DNA of 32,923 bases from Eubacterium sp. (GTDB lineage Bacteria; Bacillota; Clostridia; Lachnospirales; Lachnospiraceae), in NCBI GenBank assembly GCA_003486385.1, contig DNFT01000065.1, forward strand, positions 1 to 32,923, written 5' to 3'. Positions 1 to 7,655 of the stretch are shown piece by piece. The position numbers and the translations under genes are program-made. How positions within the stretch are numbered: the first letter of the stretch is position 1; every line of letters starts with the position of its first letter. A model generated the notes under the pieces. That model had not been told where the DNA came from. It was given only the letters and a program-made list of their open reading frames with translations, and did no database searches.

Positions 1-876
1 AGTATTCATATTGAGGATTTAACAGTAAGATTTAAGAATGGTGTCACAGCGATTGACCATGCAGATTTAGATATACCGAATGGAATATTTGGACTGTTGG
101 GAGAAAATGGGGCAGGAAAGACAACTTTGATGAGGATTTTAACTACTGTGCTGAAACCTACAAGCGGAATGGTTACATTAGACGGGATTTTATATAGTGA
201 AAGAAACTATGAAAAAATCCAGAGAAAAATAGGGTATCTGCCACAGGAAATCGAACTCTATCCGAACCTGACTGTGCAGGAATGTTTGGAATATATGGGG
301 GATCTGGCAGGTGTCCCGAAAGCAGAATGTAGAAAGCGGATAGAATATTATTTGAAAAAGACCAGTCTCATAGAACATCGAAAGAAAAAAATGAAACAAT
401 TATCAGGCGGTATGAAAAGGCGGGTTGGATTGGTGCAGGCACTTTTGAATGAACCAGAATTTTTGATTGTAGATGAACCGACTACCGGATTAGATCCAGA
501 AGAACGTATTCGTATCCGAAATTTATTAGTAGATTTTTCTGAGAACAGAACAGTTTTGTTTTCAACTCATGTGGTAGAAGATTTAGCTGCGACCTGTAAC
601 CAACTTGCAATTATGCACAAAGGCAGTTTTTTATATGCGGGGTCTATGAAGAATTTGACTGAAGAAGCACAGGGAAAAATATGGGTTTGCAAAGTACCAG
701 ATGAGGAAAAAGCGAGAGAAGTGGAATGTAAATATCGTATTACATCGAAACAGTACGTTGAGGGTGGATTACAGTTAAGAGTGATTTCTGAAATACAGCC
801 AGAATTGGAGTGTATTTCAGTTCCAGCAACATTGGAGGATGCATATATTTATTTTACAAACAGATACAATAAGTAA
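1..876 (+). CDS. ABC transporter ATP-binding protein, 5' end outside window
   Basis: The reading frame is open from the first base, so the gene starts upstream of the window; 291 codons are visible. It is a complete ABC nucleotide-binding domain: Walker A GENGAGKTT, signature LSGGMKRR, Walker B FLIVDEPTTGLDPEE and switch histidine STHVVEDL, in the expected order. The ABC-2 style sequence and the C-terminal tail of about 80 residues fit an exporter ATPase that would power a separate membrane permease. No permease follows: the stop overlaps a 32-codon ORF and a terminator comes next, so the partner, if any, lies upstream. Base composition is visibly more AT-rich than the fru genes downstream, suggesting a different origin. 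The substrate cannot be told. Confidence 0.9.
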   Translation, partial: SIHIEDLTVRFKNGVTAIDHADLDIPNGIFGLLGENGAGKTTLMRILTTVLKPTSGMVTLDGILYSERNYEKIQRKIGYLPQEIELYPNLTVQECLEYMGDLAGVPKAECRKRIEYYLKKTSLIEHRKKKMKQLSGGMKRRVGLVQALLNEPEFLIVDEPTTGLDPEERIRIRNLLVDFSENRTVLFSTHVVEDLAATCNQLAIMHKGSFLYAGSMKNLTEEAQGKIWVCKVPDEEKAREVECKYRITSKQYVEGGLQLRVISEIQPELECISVPATLEDAYIYFTNRYNK

Positions 877-974
877 TGCATAGAATCTTTGCCTATTATG
901 ACAAGGCTGTTATTGGACAGATTGCGGAAAAGTCAAGATTGTCACCGGAGTATATTAGGGAAAATGCTGAATAA
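876..974 (+). CDS. Small 32-aa ORF overlapping the ABC stop, possible gene remnant
   Basis: An ATG overlaps the ABC gene stop (TAATG) and opens a 32-codon frame ending 9 nt before a strong terminator. The product starts MHRIFAYYDKAVIGQIAEKS and is charged, with no membrane segment. I do not recognise it. It may be a translationally coupled small protein or the tail of a deleted gene that once followed the ATPase. There is no independent ribosome site beyond the coupling geometry. Confidence 0.3.
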   Translation: MHRIFAYYDKAVIGQIAEKSRLSPEYIRENAE

Positions 975-982
975 AATCTTAT

Positions 983-1016
983 AAAAGATGATACTGCTTT
1001 GGCGGTATCATCTTTT
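983..1016 (+). terminator. Rho-independent terminator
   Basis: A 15-bp stem (left arm 983-997, right arm 1002-1016) with one G.U pair and loop TTTG; the right arm ends in a run of T. It closes the ABC transcription unit. Confidence 0.85.
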
Positions 1017-1278
1017 TGGTTGTGAATGGAATTATAATGTTTATTTGAACAATGAAGTTACATATTTTAACGGTGATTGAGAATAATAAGCAATAATGTC
1101 CGGATTGTATATATTGTTTTTAAAGACATCAGACTTTGATATTGTGGGTGTGAATGATTGTGACTGAAATAAATGCAATATATGAATGAAAATGACAAAA
1201 AAGACAAGCTATACATCTTAAAACGTGCATAAAACGTCAAAACGCACAAAAAATGATTGCATTTTTGTGAATTAGCAC
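1017..1278. other. Long leader/intergenic region before fruK
   Basis: No coding sequence is supported here; the open frame on the minus strand is AT-rich with no ribosome site. The stretch holds three AAAACG hexamers (1220, 1231, 1239) bounded by GTGC (1225) and GCAC (1243), just upstream of the fruK promoter repeats. These could be a distal regulator site. The rest shows nothing recognisable. Confidence 0.4.
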
Positions 1279-1309
1279 GATTGAATTTGATTGAATATGA
1301 TTGTAAAAT
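1279..1309 (+). promoter_or_regulatory. fruK promoter with tandem 10-bp operator repeats
   Basis: Seen directly: GATTGAATTT (1279-1288), GATTGAATAT (1289-1298) and GATTGTAAAA (1299-1308), three head-to-tail units on one helical turn. They cover a promoter-like pair, TTGAAT (1281-1286) and TAAAAT (1304-1309), with a 17-bp spacer. A similar GATTGCATTT lies at 1255-1264. DeoR-family repressors often bind same-face tandem repeats, and a DeoR-type gene ends this operon. It is therefore inferred to be the FruR operator. Confidence 0.6.
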
Positions 1310-1343
1310 AAGGTCATCAAAAACGGAGAGAGGAGGAAGACAG

Positions 1344-2255
1344 ATGATATACACTGTGACCTTCAATCCTTCACTTGACTATATAGTGGGGGTGGACGAT
1401 TTTAAGCTTGGTGTGACGAACCGTACCTCATACGAACAGATGCTTGCAGGCGGCAAGGGAATCAATGTCTCGTATGTGCTCAAGAATCTTGGCTTTGAGA
1501 GCACGGCGCTTGGATTTCTGGCAGGCTTTGTTGGAGAAGAATTGAGAAAGAGACTTACAGAGGACGGAATCAGGACAGATTTTCTTGAACTTGAGGATGG
1601 AATATCGCGAATCAATGTCAAGCTAAAGAGCATTGACGGCACCGAGATTAACGGCATGGGACCGGATATAGCGCCGGACAAGGTCAAGGCACTCAGGGAC
1701 AGGATTAATGAACTGAAGGCAGGAGACATTCTTATACTTGCCGGAAGTATTCCGCAGACGATGCCTGATACCATCTACATGGATATCATGGCGGATTTAC
1801 AGGGTAAGGGTGTTAATATAGTGGTCGACGCGACCAGGGATCTGCTCATGAATGTTCTTTCATATAAGCCGTTCCTTATCAAGCCTAACAATCACGAGCT
1901 TGGCGAGATATTCGGAGAGGAGCTTAAAAATAGAGAAGCTGTGGTTCCTTACGCAAGGAAGCTTCAGGAGAAGGGAGCACGCAATGTCCTTGTATCAATG
2001 GCAGGTGAGGGAGCCGTGCTTATAGACGAGAATGGTGAGGAATACATGAGCGAGGCTCCGAAGGGCAAGGTTGTAAATGCCGTGGGCGCCGGAGATTCGA
2101 TGGTTGCAGGCTTCATTGCAGGCTATCTTGAGAGAAAGGATTATGGGTACGCATTCCACAAGGGTCTTGCGGCGGGAAGCGCCAGTGCATTTTCAGAACA
2201 GCTTGCGACCAAGGAAGAGGTGGAAGAACTTCTTAGGAAGATAGAAGGCAGATAG
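1344..2255 (+). CDS. fruK: 1-phosphofructokinase
   Basis: This cytoplasmic PfkB-family kinase converts fructose 1-phosphate to fructose 1,6-bisphosphate with ATP, the step after PTS import of fructose. The product is 303 aa, normal for the family. It starts MIYTVTFNPSLDY, has the first PfkB signature as GGKGINVS (residues 36-43) and the second as NAVGAGDS with the catalytic Asp at 251. KPNNHELGEIFG (about 180-191) is typical of FruK. An in-frame upstream extension exists, but the ATG at 1344 has an AGGAGG site at 1331-1336 and matches the family N-terminus, so I chose it. It is first in fruK-fruA-ptsH-ptsI-fruR and probably repressed by FruR. Confidence 0.95.
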   Translation: MIYTVTFNPSLDYIVGVDDFKLGVTNRTSYEQMLAGGKGINVSYVLKNLGFESTALGFLAGFVGEELRKRLTEDGIRTDFLELEDGISRINVKLKSIDGTEINGMGPDIAPDKVKALRDRINELKAGDILILAGSIPQTMPDTIYMDIMADLQGKGVNIVVDATRDLLMNVLSYKPFLIKPNNHELGEIFGEELKNREAVVPYARKLQEKGARNVLVSMAGEGAVLIDENGEEYMSEAPKGKVVNAVGAGDSMVAGFIAGYLERKDYGYAFHKGLAAGSASAFSEQLATKEEVEELLRKIEGR

Positions 2256-2406
2256 GCCGACTGATTACAGGTGTCAGGAATAAAAGCATTTGATGGTTAA
2301 GCTGCTGAAGCAGTGAAGGTTATATAAAAGTATTAAAAGGTGAATGAAACAATAAGGCTACAACTATACATCATGCGGCAAAAGCATGGTGGGAAACGGA
2401 GGAGTT

Positions 2407-4314
2407 ATGAGGATTACGGATTTACTTGATTCCCGAAGCGTGATGCTTGGGGCAGCACCCTCGGACAAGAAGCAGACGCTTGAGCAGGCAGTCGCACTCA
2501 TGGTTAAGAGCGGAAAGATTGCCGATGAGGAAGCCTACAAAAAGCAGGTTTTTGCCAGAGAAGAGGAGTCTACAACAGGAATCGGCGAAGGAATAGCCAT
2601 TCCTCACGGAAAATGTGACGCGGTGACCAAGCCGGGACTTGCGGCGATGGTCATTCCGGGAGGAGTTGATTTTGAGTCACTTGATGATGAGCCGGTCACA
2701 CTTCTTTTTCTTATAGCAGCGCCGAATACCAAGGATAATGTACATCTTGATGTGCTCAGCAAGCTGTCGGTCATGCTTATGGATGAGGAGTTTACGGCGA
2801 GGCTGCGCGCAGCTGAGAGTGTTGATGAGTTTATGCGGATAATCGATGATGCGGATTCGGAGAAGGCAGGAATTGATGAGAGGCTTAGGACTGATGAAGG
2901 TAACGTAAGCAGAATCCTTGCAGTAACCTCCTGCCCGACCGGTATCGCACATACCTACATGGCGGCGGAGGGACTTGAGAAGGCGGCGGCTAAGGCCGGC
3001 TGCACAATCAAGATTGAGACAAGAGGCTCAGGCGGGGCGAAGAATGTTCTGACAGAGCAGGAGATAGCGGACGCAGATTGCATTATCGTGGCGGCGGATG
3101 CGAAGGTTCCGATGGAGAGATTTGACGGAAAGCATGTTATACAGTGTCAGGTTTCGGACGGTATCAGCAAGGCTGATGAACTCATTGAGAGGGCGCTTAA
3201 GCAGGATGCACCGGTATATAAGGCGGGAACCCACTCGGAGGAGACAGTGCAGAGTAAGGGAAAGAAGGACAGCTTCGCCCACAGAATATATATGCAGCTT
3301 ATGAATGGTGTGTCACATATGCTTCCGTTCGTTGTCGGCGGCGGTATCCTTATAGCAATAGCTTTTCTGATAGATGGACAGTGTGTTGACATCAATCTTT
3401 TGTCAGCGGCAGAGAGACAGAACTTCGGTACGATTACACCAGCAGCGGCATTTTTTAAGGGAATAGGCAGCGTGGCCTTCGGACTTATGCTTCCGGTTCT
3501 GGCGGGCTTCATAGCTGAGGCGATAGCGGACAGACCGGGACTTGCACTGGGCTTCGTTGGCGGTATGATTGCGGCAGGCGGGAAATCGGGATTTCTTGGA
3601 GCGCTTGCTGCAGGCTTCCTTGCAGGCTATGTGATTCTGCTTTTGAAAAAGGTATGCGATAGGCTTCCGGAGAGTCTTGAGAAGCTTGCACCTGTGCTTT
3701 TTTACCCGGTATTCGGTATACTGATTATGGGTGTCGGCATGAACTTTGTGGTTGAGCCTGTCATGGGTGCAATCAACACGGCACTTAATTCGGGTCTTGC
3801 GAGCATGAACGGAACCAGCAGGATTTTACTTGGCTTCATATTAGGAGCAATGATGTCGGTTGACATGGGTGGTCCCTTCAATAAGGCGGCGTATGTATTC
3901 GGAACAGCTTCGATTGTTGCCGGCAACTATGATATAATGGCGGCTGTTATGATAGGCGGTATGGTTCCTCCATGTGCCATAGCACTTGCAACAATTATTT
4001 TCAAGGACAGGTTCACAAAGGAGGAGAGACAGTCGGGTCCTGTAAACTTTATTATGGGACTTGCGTTCATTACGGAGGGAGCTATTCCGTATGCAGCCTC
4101 CGACCCGCTGCATGTACTGCCTGCCTGCATAATAGGTGCAGGAATATCGGGTGCGTTGTCAGAGCTGTTTAATTGTACACTTATGGCTCCGCACGGCGGA
4201 ATCTTTGTATTCCCTGTTGTAGGCAATGCACTCATGTATCTGGTTGCACTCGCAATCGGAACAGCAGTGTCAACGGTATTGCTCGGACTTTTCAAGAAGA
4301 AAAAAACAGCTTAA
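2407..4314 (+). CDS. fruA: PTS fructose transporter, fused EIIA-EIIB-EIIC
   Basis: This membrane permease imports fructose and phosphorylates it to fructose 1-phosphate using phosphate from HPr. The 635-aa protein has three domains in order: EIIA (about 1-150, phospho-His at 67 in IPHGK), EIIB (about 168-265, phospho-Cys at 176 in TSCPTGIAHT) and EIIC (about 290-630, many hydrophobic segments including GGGILIAIAFLI). All phosphate carriers are present in one chain. An in-frame ATG lies seven codons upstream, but MRITDLLDSR at 2407 matches the family start and has GGAGG about 6 nt upstream. It follows fruK by 151 bp with no clear terminator between, so the two are probably cotranscribed. Confidence 0.95.
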   Translation: MRITDLLDSRSVMLGAAPSDKKQTLEQAVALMVKSGKIADEEAYKKQVFAREEESTTGIGEGIAIPHGKCDAVTKPGLAAMVIPGGVDFESLDDEPVTLLFLIAAPNTKDNVHLDVLSKLSVMLMDEEFTARLRAAESVDEFMRIIDDADSEKAGIDERLRTDEGNVSRILAVTSCPTGIAHTYMAAEGLEKAAAKAGCTIKIETRGSGGAKNVLTEQEIADADCIIVAADAKVPMERFDGKHVIQCQVSDGISKADELIERALKQDAPVYKAGTHSEETVQSKGKKDSFAHRIYMQLMNGVSHMLPFVVGGGILIAIAFLIDGQCVDINLLSAAERQNFGTITPAAAFFKGIGSVAFGLMLPVLAGFIAEAIADRPGLALGFVGGMIAAGGKSGFLGALAAGFLAGYVILLLKKVCDRLPESLEKLAPVLFYPVFGILIMGVGMNFVVEPVMGAINTALNSGLASMNGTSRILLGFILGAMMSVDMGGPFNKAAYVFGTASIVAGNYDIMAAVMIGGMVPPCAIALATIIFKDRFTKEERQSGPVNFIMGLAFITEGAIPYAASDPLHVLPACIIGAGISGALSELFNCTLMAPHGGIFVFPVVGNALMYLVALAIGTAVSTVLLGLFKKKKTA

Positions 4315-4330
4315 CTTAAAATCACAGAAA

Positions 4331-4397
4331 TTAATTAAAAAAATACTGTAAACTATAATTTTGTCAACGGATAATTGCAGGATAGGGTAACCTGCAA
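4331..4397 (+). promoter_or_regulatory. Possible internal promoter and leader hairpin before ptsH
   Basis: TTAATT (4331-4336) and TATAAT (4354-4359) are spaced by 17 bp. A 7-bp hairpin, TTGCAGG/CCTGCAA (4375-4381/4391-4397), lies in the would-be 5' leader. This would let HPr and EI, which serve all PTS sugars, be made without fructose induction. The -35 is weak, so this is a moderate call. Confidence 0.45.
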
Positions 4398-4430
4398 TAC
4401 CGTGGCAGCACCGGAAGGAGAATAAAAAAT

Positions 4431-4688
4431 ATGAAGACATTTTCTTACACAATCAAGGACGCACAGGGAATCCATGCAAGACCGGCAGGGGAGCTTGTAA
4501 AGGCTGCAAAGGGCTTTTTGAGTGAGATTAAGATAAAAAAGGGCGGCATGAGTGTTGATGCAAAGAAGATTTTCGGCATCATGGGACTTGGAGCAAAACA
4601 GGGCGATACCGTAGAGTTCTGCATAAGTGGTGAGGATGAGGATATTGCCTGTGCAGCTATCGCAGCTTTTATGGAGTCTAATCTGTAA
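4431..4688 (+). CDS. ptsH: HPr phosphocarrier protein lacking regulatory Ser46
   Basis: Small cytoplasmic phosphocarrier that takes phosphate from EI and passes it to PTS EIIA domains. The 85-aa length is typical. The catalytic histidine is His15 in GIHARPAG. At the position of regulatory Ser46 (KSIMG in Bacillus HPr) this protein has lysine, in DAKKIFGIMGLGA. It should therefore not be phosphorylated by HPr kinase in the usual way, so it can carry sugar-transport phosphate but not act as the CcpA co-repressor. An AAGGAG site at 4414-4419 fixes the start. It lies between fruA and ptsI. Confidence 0.93.
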   Translation: MKTFSYTIKDAQGIHARPAGELVKAAKGFLSEIKIKKGGMSVDAKKIFGIMGLGAKQGDTVEFCISGEDEDIACAAIAAFMESNL

Positions 4689-4763
4689 AATTATTTACTG
4701 CTTATTGGCGGTATATTGCAGGCGGTGTCCGTGATATGCAAAAAGAGAAAACGTAGGGCTATA

Positions 4764-4906
4764 GTGTGAAAAATAAGCCTGACAGCATATTTTTCACACA
4801 TGCAATTTGTTTCTGAGCGAAAACAAATTGTTTTGCTGGCAGATGAGAAATCGCCTGTGCGAAATTCTCATCGCCTTCTCGCGATAAATCGCTCGGAAAT
4901 GAGGAT
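4764..4906 (+). repeat. Multi-hairpin leader repeat upstream of ptsI
   Basis: A row of hairpins fills the gap between ptsH and ptsI: GTGTGAAAAATA/TATTTTTCACAC (4764-4775/4788-4799), CAATTTGTTT/AAACAAATTG (4803-4812/4821-4830, perfect) and GATGAGAA..TTCTCATC (4842-4849/4865-4872) with an inner TCGC/GCGA pair. The first hairpin and the following ATGCAATTTGT closely match the element before ygbA at 31402. It ends just before the ptsI ribosome site. It could be a dispersed repeat, an mRNA processing or stability element, or a translation control leader. Confidence 0.65.
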
Positions 4907-4910
4907 TAGT

Positions 4911-6539
4911 ATGCAGGTTTATCATGGTAAAAGTGTTTTCGGCGGGATAGCCATAGGAAGAATCAGTGTTTTTTCAAAAAAAGAGCATAAAATTGTCCGG
5001 GTCAGGTTAAATGATACAGATGTGGAGCTTGCACGTTTTGAAGAGGCGAGGCAGACGGCACTCACACAGCTTGCAGCCCTTTATGATAAGGCCTGCAAGG
5101 AGGTAGGAGAAGCGAATGCAGCTATATTTGAGGTTCACCAGATGATGCTTGAGGATGACGATTTCACGGATTCGGTTAATAACATCATTACAACGCAGCA
5201 GGTAAATGCAGAGTACGCTGTCGGCGTCACGGCAGATAATTTTGCCAACATGTTTTCCGCAATGGATGATGAATATATGCGCGGAAGAGCTGCTGATGTA
5301 AAGGATATATCCGAGCGTCTTATATCTATCCTTAAAGGCGGAGGACAAGGGCAGGTTAATGTCGATGAACCGGTGATAATCCTTGCAGATGACCTCGCAC
5401 CTTCTGAGACAGTCCAGATGGATAAGGACAAGATTCTTTCATTTGTGACGGTTCACGGCTCGGTGAATTCACATACAGCTATACTTGCGAGAACCATGGG
5501 CATTCCGGCACTTGTTGATACAGGACTTACTCTTACGGAGAATCTAGATGGAACGGAAGCCATAGTGGATGGCTTTGACGGAGCCATATATATTGAGCCG
5601 GATAAGGAGACCTATGACAGGCTTTCAAAGCGTAAGGGGGAGGAGGATGAGAAGAAGGAGCTGCTTCTTACGCTTAAGGGAAAAGAAGATGTGACACTGG
5701 ACGGACAGCATGTCATGCTGTATGCTAACATAGGCAGCACGAGTGACCTTGCTATGGTCTTAAAGAACGATGCGAGCGGAATAGGACTGTTTAGAAGTGA
5801 ATTCATATACCTTGGAAGGGATGATTTTCCGACTGAAAATGAGCAGTTCCAGATTTACAAGTCGGTGGCGGAGACTATGGCGGGCAAGCGCGTCATCATA
5901 AGAACTCTTGATATCGGTGCGGATAAAAAAGTTGACTATTTTAATCTCGGTGAGGAGGAAAATCCGGCTCTGGGCTACAGAGCAATAAGAATATGCCTTT
6001 CACAGTCTGAGATTTTTAAGACACAGCTTCGAGCAATTCTGCGTGCCGGTGTATACGGGAATATTGCAATAATGTATCCTATGATTACTTCTGTAAAGGA
6101 AGTGAGACGAATTAAGGATATCATGCGGGAGGTTAAGGCAGAGCTTAAGGAGCAGGGAATAGCCTATGCGGATGTGCTTGAGGGCATTATGATTGAGACA
6201 CCGGCTGCGGTCATGGTCAGCGACGAGCTGGCAAAGGAGGTTGATTTTTTCAGTATCGGAACAAATGACCTCACGCAGTATACCCTCGCCATCGACAGGC
6301 AGAATCCTAGGCTTGACGATTTCTACGACCCGCATCACCCGGCAGTATTAAAGATGATACGGATGACTGTAGAGAATGCACATAAGGCAGGAATATGGGC
6401 AGGAATCTGCGGAGAGCTGGGAGCGGACACAACACTTACTGAGGAATTTATAAGGATGGGTGTTGATGAGCTTTCGGTTTCGCCGGGAAGAGTACTGCCT
6501 ATCAGAAAAATTATAAGAGAGACATCGCTGAAAAAATAG
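4911..6539 (+). CDS. ptsI: PTS enzyme I (phosphoenolpyruvate-protein phosphotransferase)
   Basis: This cytoplasmic enzyme autophosphorylates from phosphoenolpyruvate and passes the phosphate to HPr, starting every PTS chain. The 542-aa product has the N-terminal HPr-binding domain, the phospho-histidine at 188 in NSHTAILART, and the PEP-binding barrel: GLFRSEFIYLG, IRTLDIGADKK, FFSIGTNDLTQY and GICGELG with the catalytic Cys at 500. The sequence before the active His (VHGSVNSH) departs from the common GGRTSH form. The frame is open 37 codons further upstream, but that extension is the hairpin repeat. The ATG at 4911 has GAGG at 4900-4903 and gives a normal EI start, MQVYHGKSVFGGIAIG. It is slightly shorter than many EI proteins (about 570 aa). 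Confidence 0.95.
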   Translation: MQVYHGKSVFGGIAIGRISVFSKKEHKIVRVRLNDTDVELARFEEARQTALTQLAALYDKACKEVGEANAAIFEVHQMMLEDDDFTDSVNNIITTQQVNAEYAVGVTADNFANMFSAMDDEYMRGRAADVKDISERLISILKGGGQGQVNVDEPVIILADDLAPSETVQMDKDKILSFVTVHGSVNSHTAILARTMGIPALVDTGLTLTENLDGTEAIVDGFDGAIYIEPDKETYDRLSKRKGEEDEKKELLLTLKGKEDVTLDGQHVMLYANIGSTSDLAMVLKNDASGIGLFRSEFIYLGRDDFPTENEQFQIYKSVAETMAGKRVIIRTLDIGADKKVDYFNLGEEENPALGYRAIRICLSQSEIFKTQLRAILRAGVYGNIAIMYPMITSVKEVRRIKDIMREVKAELKEQGIAYADVLEGIMIETPAAVMVSDELAKEVDFFSIGTNDLTQYTLAIDRQNPRLDDFYDPHHPAVLKMIRMTVENAHKAGIWAGICGELGADTTLTEEFIRMGVDELSVSPGRVLPIRKIIRETSLKK

Positions 6540-6568
6540 TTCCTTAGCTTACAGTGAATCCACGATGT

Positions 6569-6634
6569 GAACGCAGAATAAGCACTTCCCCGCTTCAAGT
6601 GTGTAGAGCACTAAGCGGTGGGTAAGGGGGCTGC
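6569..6634 (+). repeat. Dispersed hairpin repeat, copy 1
   Basis: This stretch matches, in opposite orientation, the sequence at 16231-16310. Shared blocks include GAACGCAGAATAAGCA, GCTTCAAGTGTGTAGAGCAC, TAAGCG and GGGTAAGGGGG. The core can fold by CGCTT..AGTG pairing with CACTAAGCG, inside a C-rich/G-rich outer stem. It lies just after ptsI and may help end or process that transcript. Confidence 0.7.
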
Positions 6635-6659
6635 GAACTGCGTTCATGAGCAGGTAGCA

Positions 6660-6752
6660 AAAGCGGATTGCGAATGTCCGCTTTACGGCAGTAATGGACA
6701 GCAAAAAACGGATTTGCGGATTTCGCAGAGGTACATGTCCGGCGGTTGGAGG
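6660..6752 (+). repeat. Structured leader of fruR
   Basis: Between repeat copy 1 and the fruR ribosome site lie further hairpins: AAAGCGGA/TCCGCTTT (about 6660-6684, 8 bp) and TGCG/CGCA inside a wider GGACA/TGTCC pairing (about 6698-6740). GTCCGCTTTA also occurs next to repeat copy 2 in reverse, so this segment may be part of the same repeat family. Its role is unknown. Confidence 0.45.
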
Positions 6753-6760
6753 TAAAATAA

Positions 6761-7522
6761 ATGTTGACAGAACGACGTCAGGAAGAGATTGTAAGATTGG
6801 TATATGAGAGGGAGAGCATAACGGTTGCGGAGCTCAAGGAAATCCTTAATACTTCTGAGTCAACAATCAGACGTGACATAATTACGCTTGACAAGGAGGG
6901 AAGGCTTACCAAGGTGTTCGGGGGAGCGATAGCACTTCACCCTGCACAGATTGTAAATAAAGAACTCTCCATGGTGCAGAAGCAGGAGCTGCAGACCACG
7001 GAGAAGCAGGCGATTGCGCGCTATGCCGCCTCACTCATCGAGCCGGATGACTGTGTGTATCTCGATGCAGGAACCACCACGGGCTGGATGATTGAGTATA
7101 TCAGGCAGGAGAAGGCAACCTATATAACCAACGCACTTTCCCATGCTAAAAGACTTGCGGATAAGGGCTTCAGTGTCATCCTGATTGGTGGGGAGCCTAA
7201 AAGCTCTACCGATGCCATAGTAGGCGGCGAGGCTGTTCTGAATCTTCAGAAATACCATTTCAGTAAAGGCTTTTTCGGTGTTAACGGCGTTGACAGGCTG
7301 AGCGGCTTTACCACACCGGACGTAAAAGAAGCCGTGGTAAAGCAGGCTGCCGTAAAGAATACCCAGCCTGCACACAGATATTTTCTGACCACCTCTTCTA
7401 AGTTCGGCGAGGTCTACGCCGTCACATTCGCAGGCTTCGAGGGTGGAGTGATACTCACGGAGGACAGCATAAGCGAGGTGCTTCCTAAGAGTATTGAAAT
7501 CATAAATGTTACACAGCAATAA
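6761..7522 (+). CDS. fruR: DeoR-family transcriptional regulator, fructose operon repressor
   Basis: DNA-binding repressor whose C-terminal sugar-phosphate-sensing domain probably detects fructose 1-phosphate. The 253-aa product starts MLTERRQEEIVRLVYERESI and has the DeoR winged helix with TSESTIRRDIITLDKEG (about 31-47). The DeoRC domain has the usual IARYAASLI, YLDAGTTTG and GVNGVD elements. The ATG at 6761 has TGGAGGT at 6747-6753. It is last in the fru operon, where many Firmicutes place it first. The target is inferred to be the tandem repeats at 1279-1308. A perfect palindrome starts 2 nt after the stop codon. Confidence 0.88.
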   Translation: MLTERRQEEIVRLVYERESITVAELKEILNTSESTIRRDIITLDKEGRLTKVFGGAIALHPAQIVNKELSMVQKQELQTTEKQAIARYAASLIEPDDCVYLDAGTTTGWMIEYIRQEKATYITNALSHAKRLADKGFSVILIGGEPKSSTDAIVGGEAVLNLQKYHFSKGFFGVNGVDRLSGFTTPDVKEAVVKQAAVKNTQPAHRYFLTTSSKFGEVYAVTFAGFEGGVILTEDSISEVLPKSIEIINVTQQ

Positions 7523-7523
7523 A

Positions 7524-7554
7524 TCTGGGACAGGGGTCAGACCCCTGTCCCAGA
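7524..7554. repeat. Perfect 31-bp REP-like palindrome
   Basis: TCTGGGACAGGGGTC and its exact reverse complement flank a single central A (7539). A close relative lies at 27793-27829. The family GGGACAGGGG..CCCCTGTCCC is seen in many bacteria, by recollection and not checked here. It lies directly after the fruR stop without a T-run, so it may act as a mRNA end or be a REP-type mobile repeat. Confidence 0.8.
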
Positions 7555-7655
7555 AAATTATATGAAAAGCATATTGCAAACATGTGTTCGATGATATATA
7601 ATATTAAATACAGAGTGACTGTGTAAAATCAATTTGAGGAAGGATGGGGAAGTGT

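Noticed and set aside
1231..1244. CcpA cre site before fruK
   Set aside because: AAAACG repeats are present but the sequence does not fit the cre palindrome WTGNAARCGNWWWCA.
4800..4910. N-terminal extension of enzyme I by 37 residues
   Set aside because: The extension is encoded by the hairpin repeat, does not resemble any EI N-terminus, and the ATG at 4911 has a better ribosome site.
7031..7579. Open frame of about 180 codons on the minus strand over fruR
   Set aside because: It is the complement of a well-supported DeoR gene and starts within the REP-like palindrome region; no motif or ribosome site supports it.
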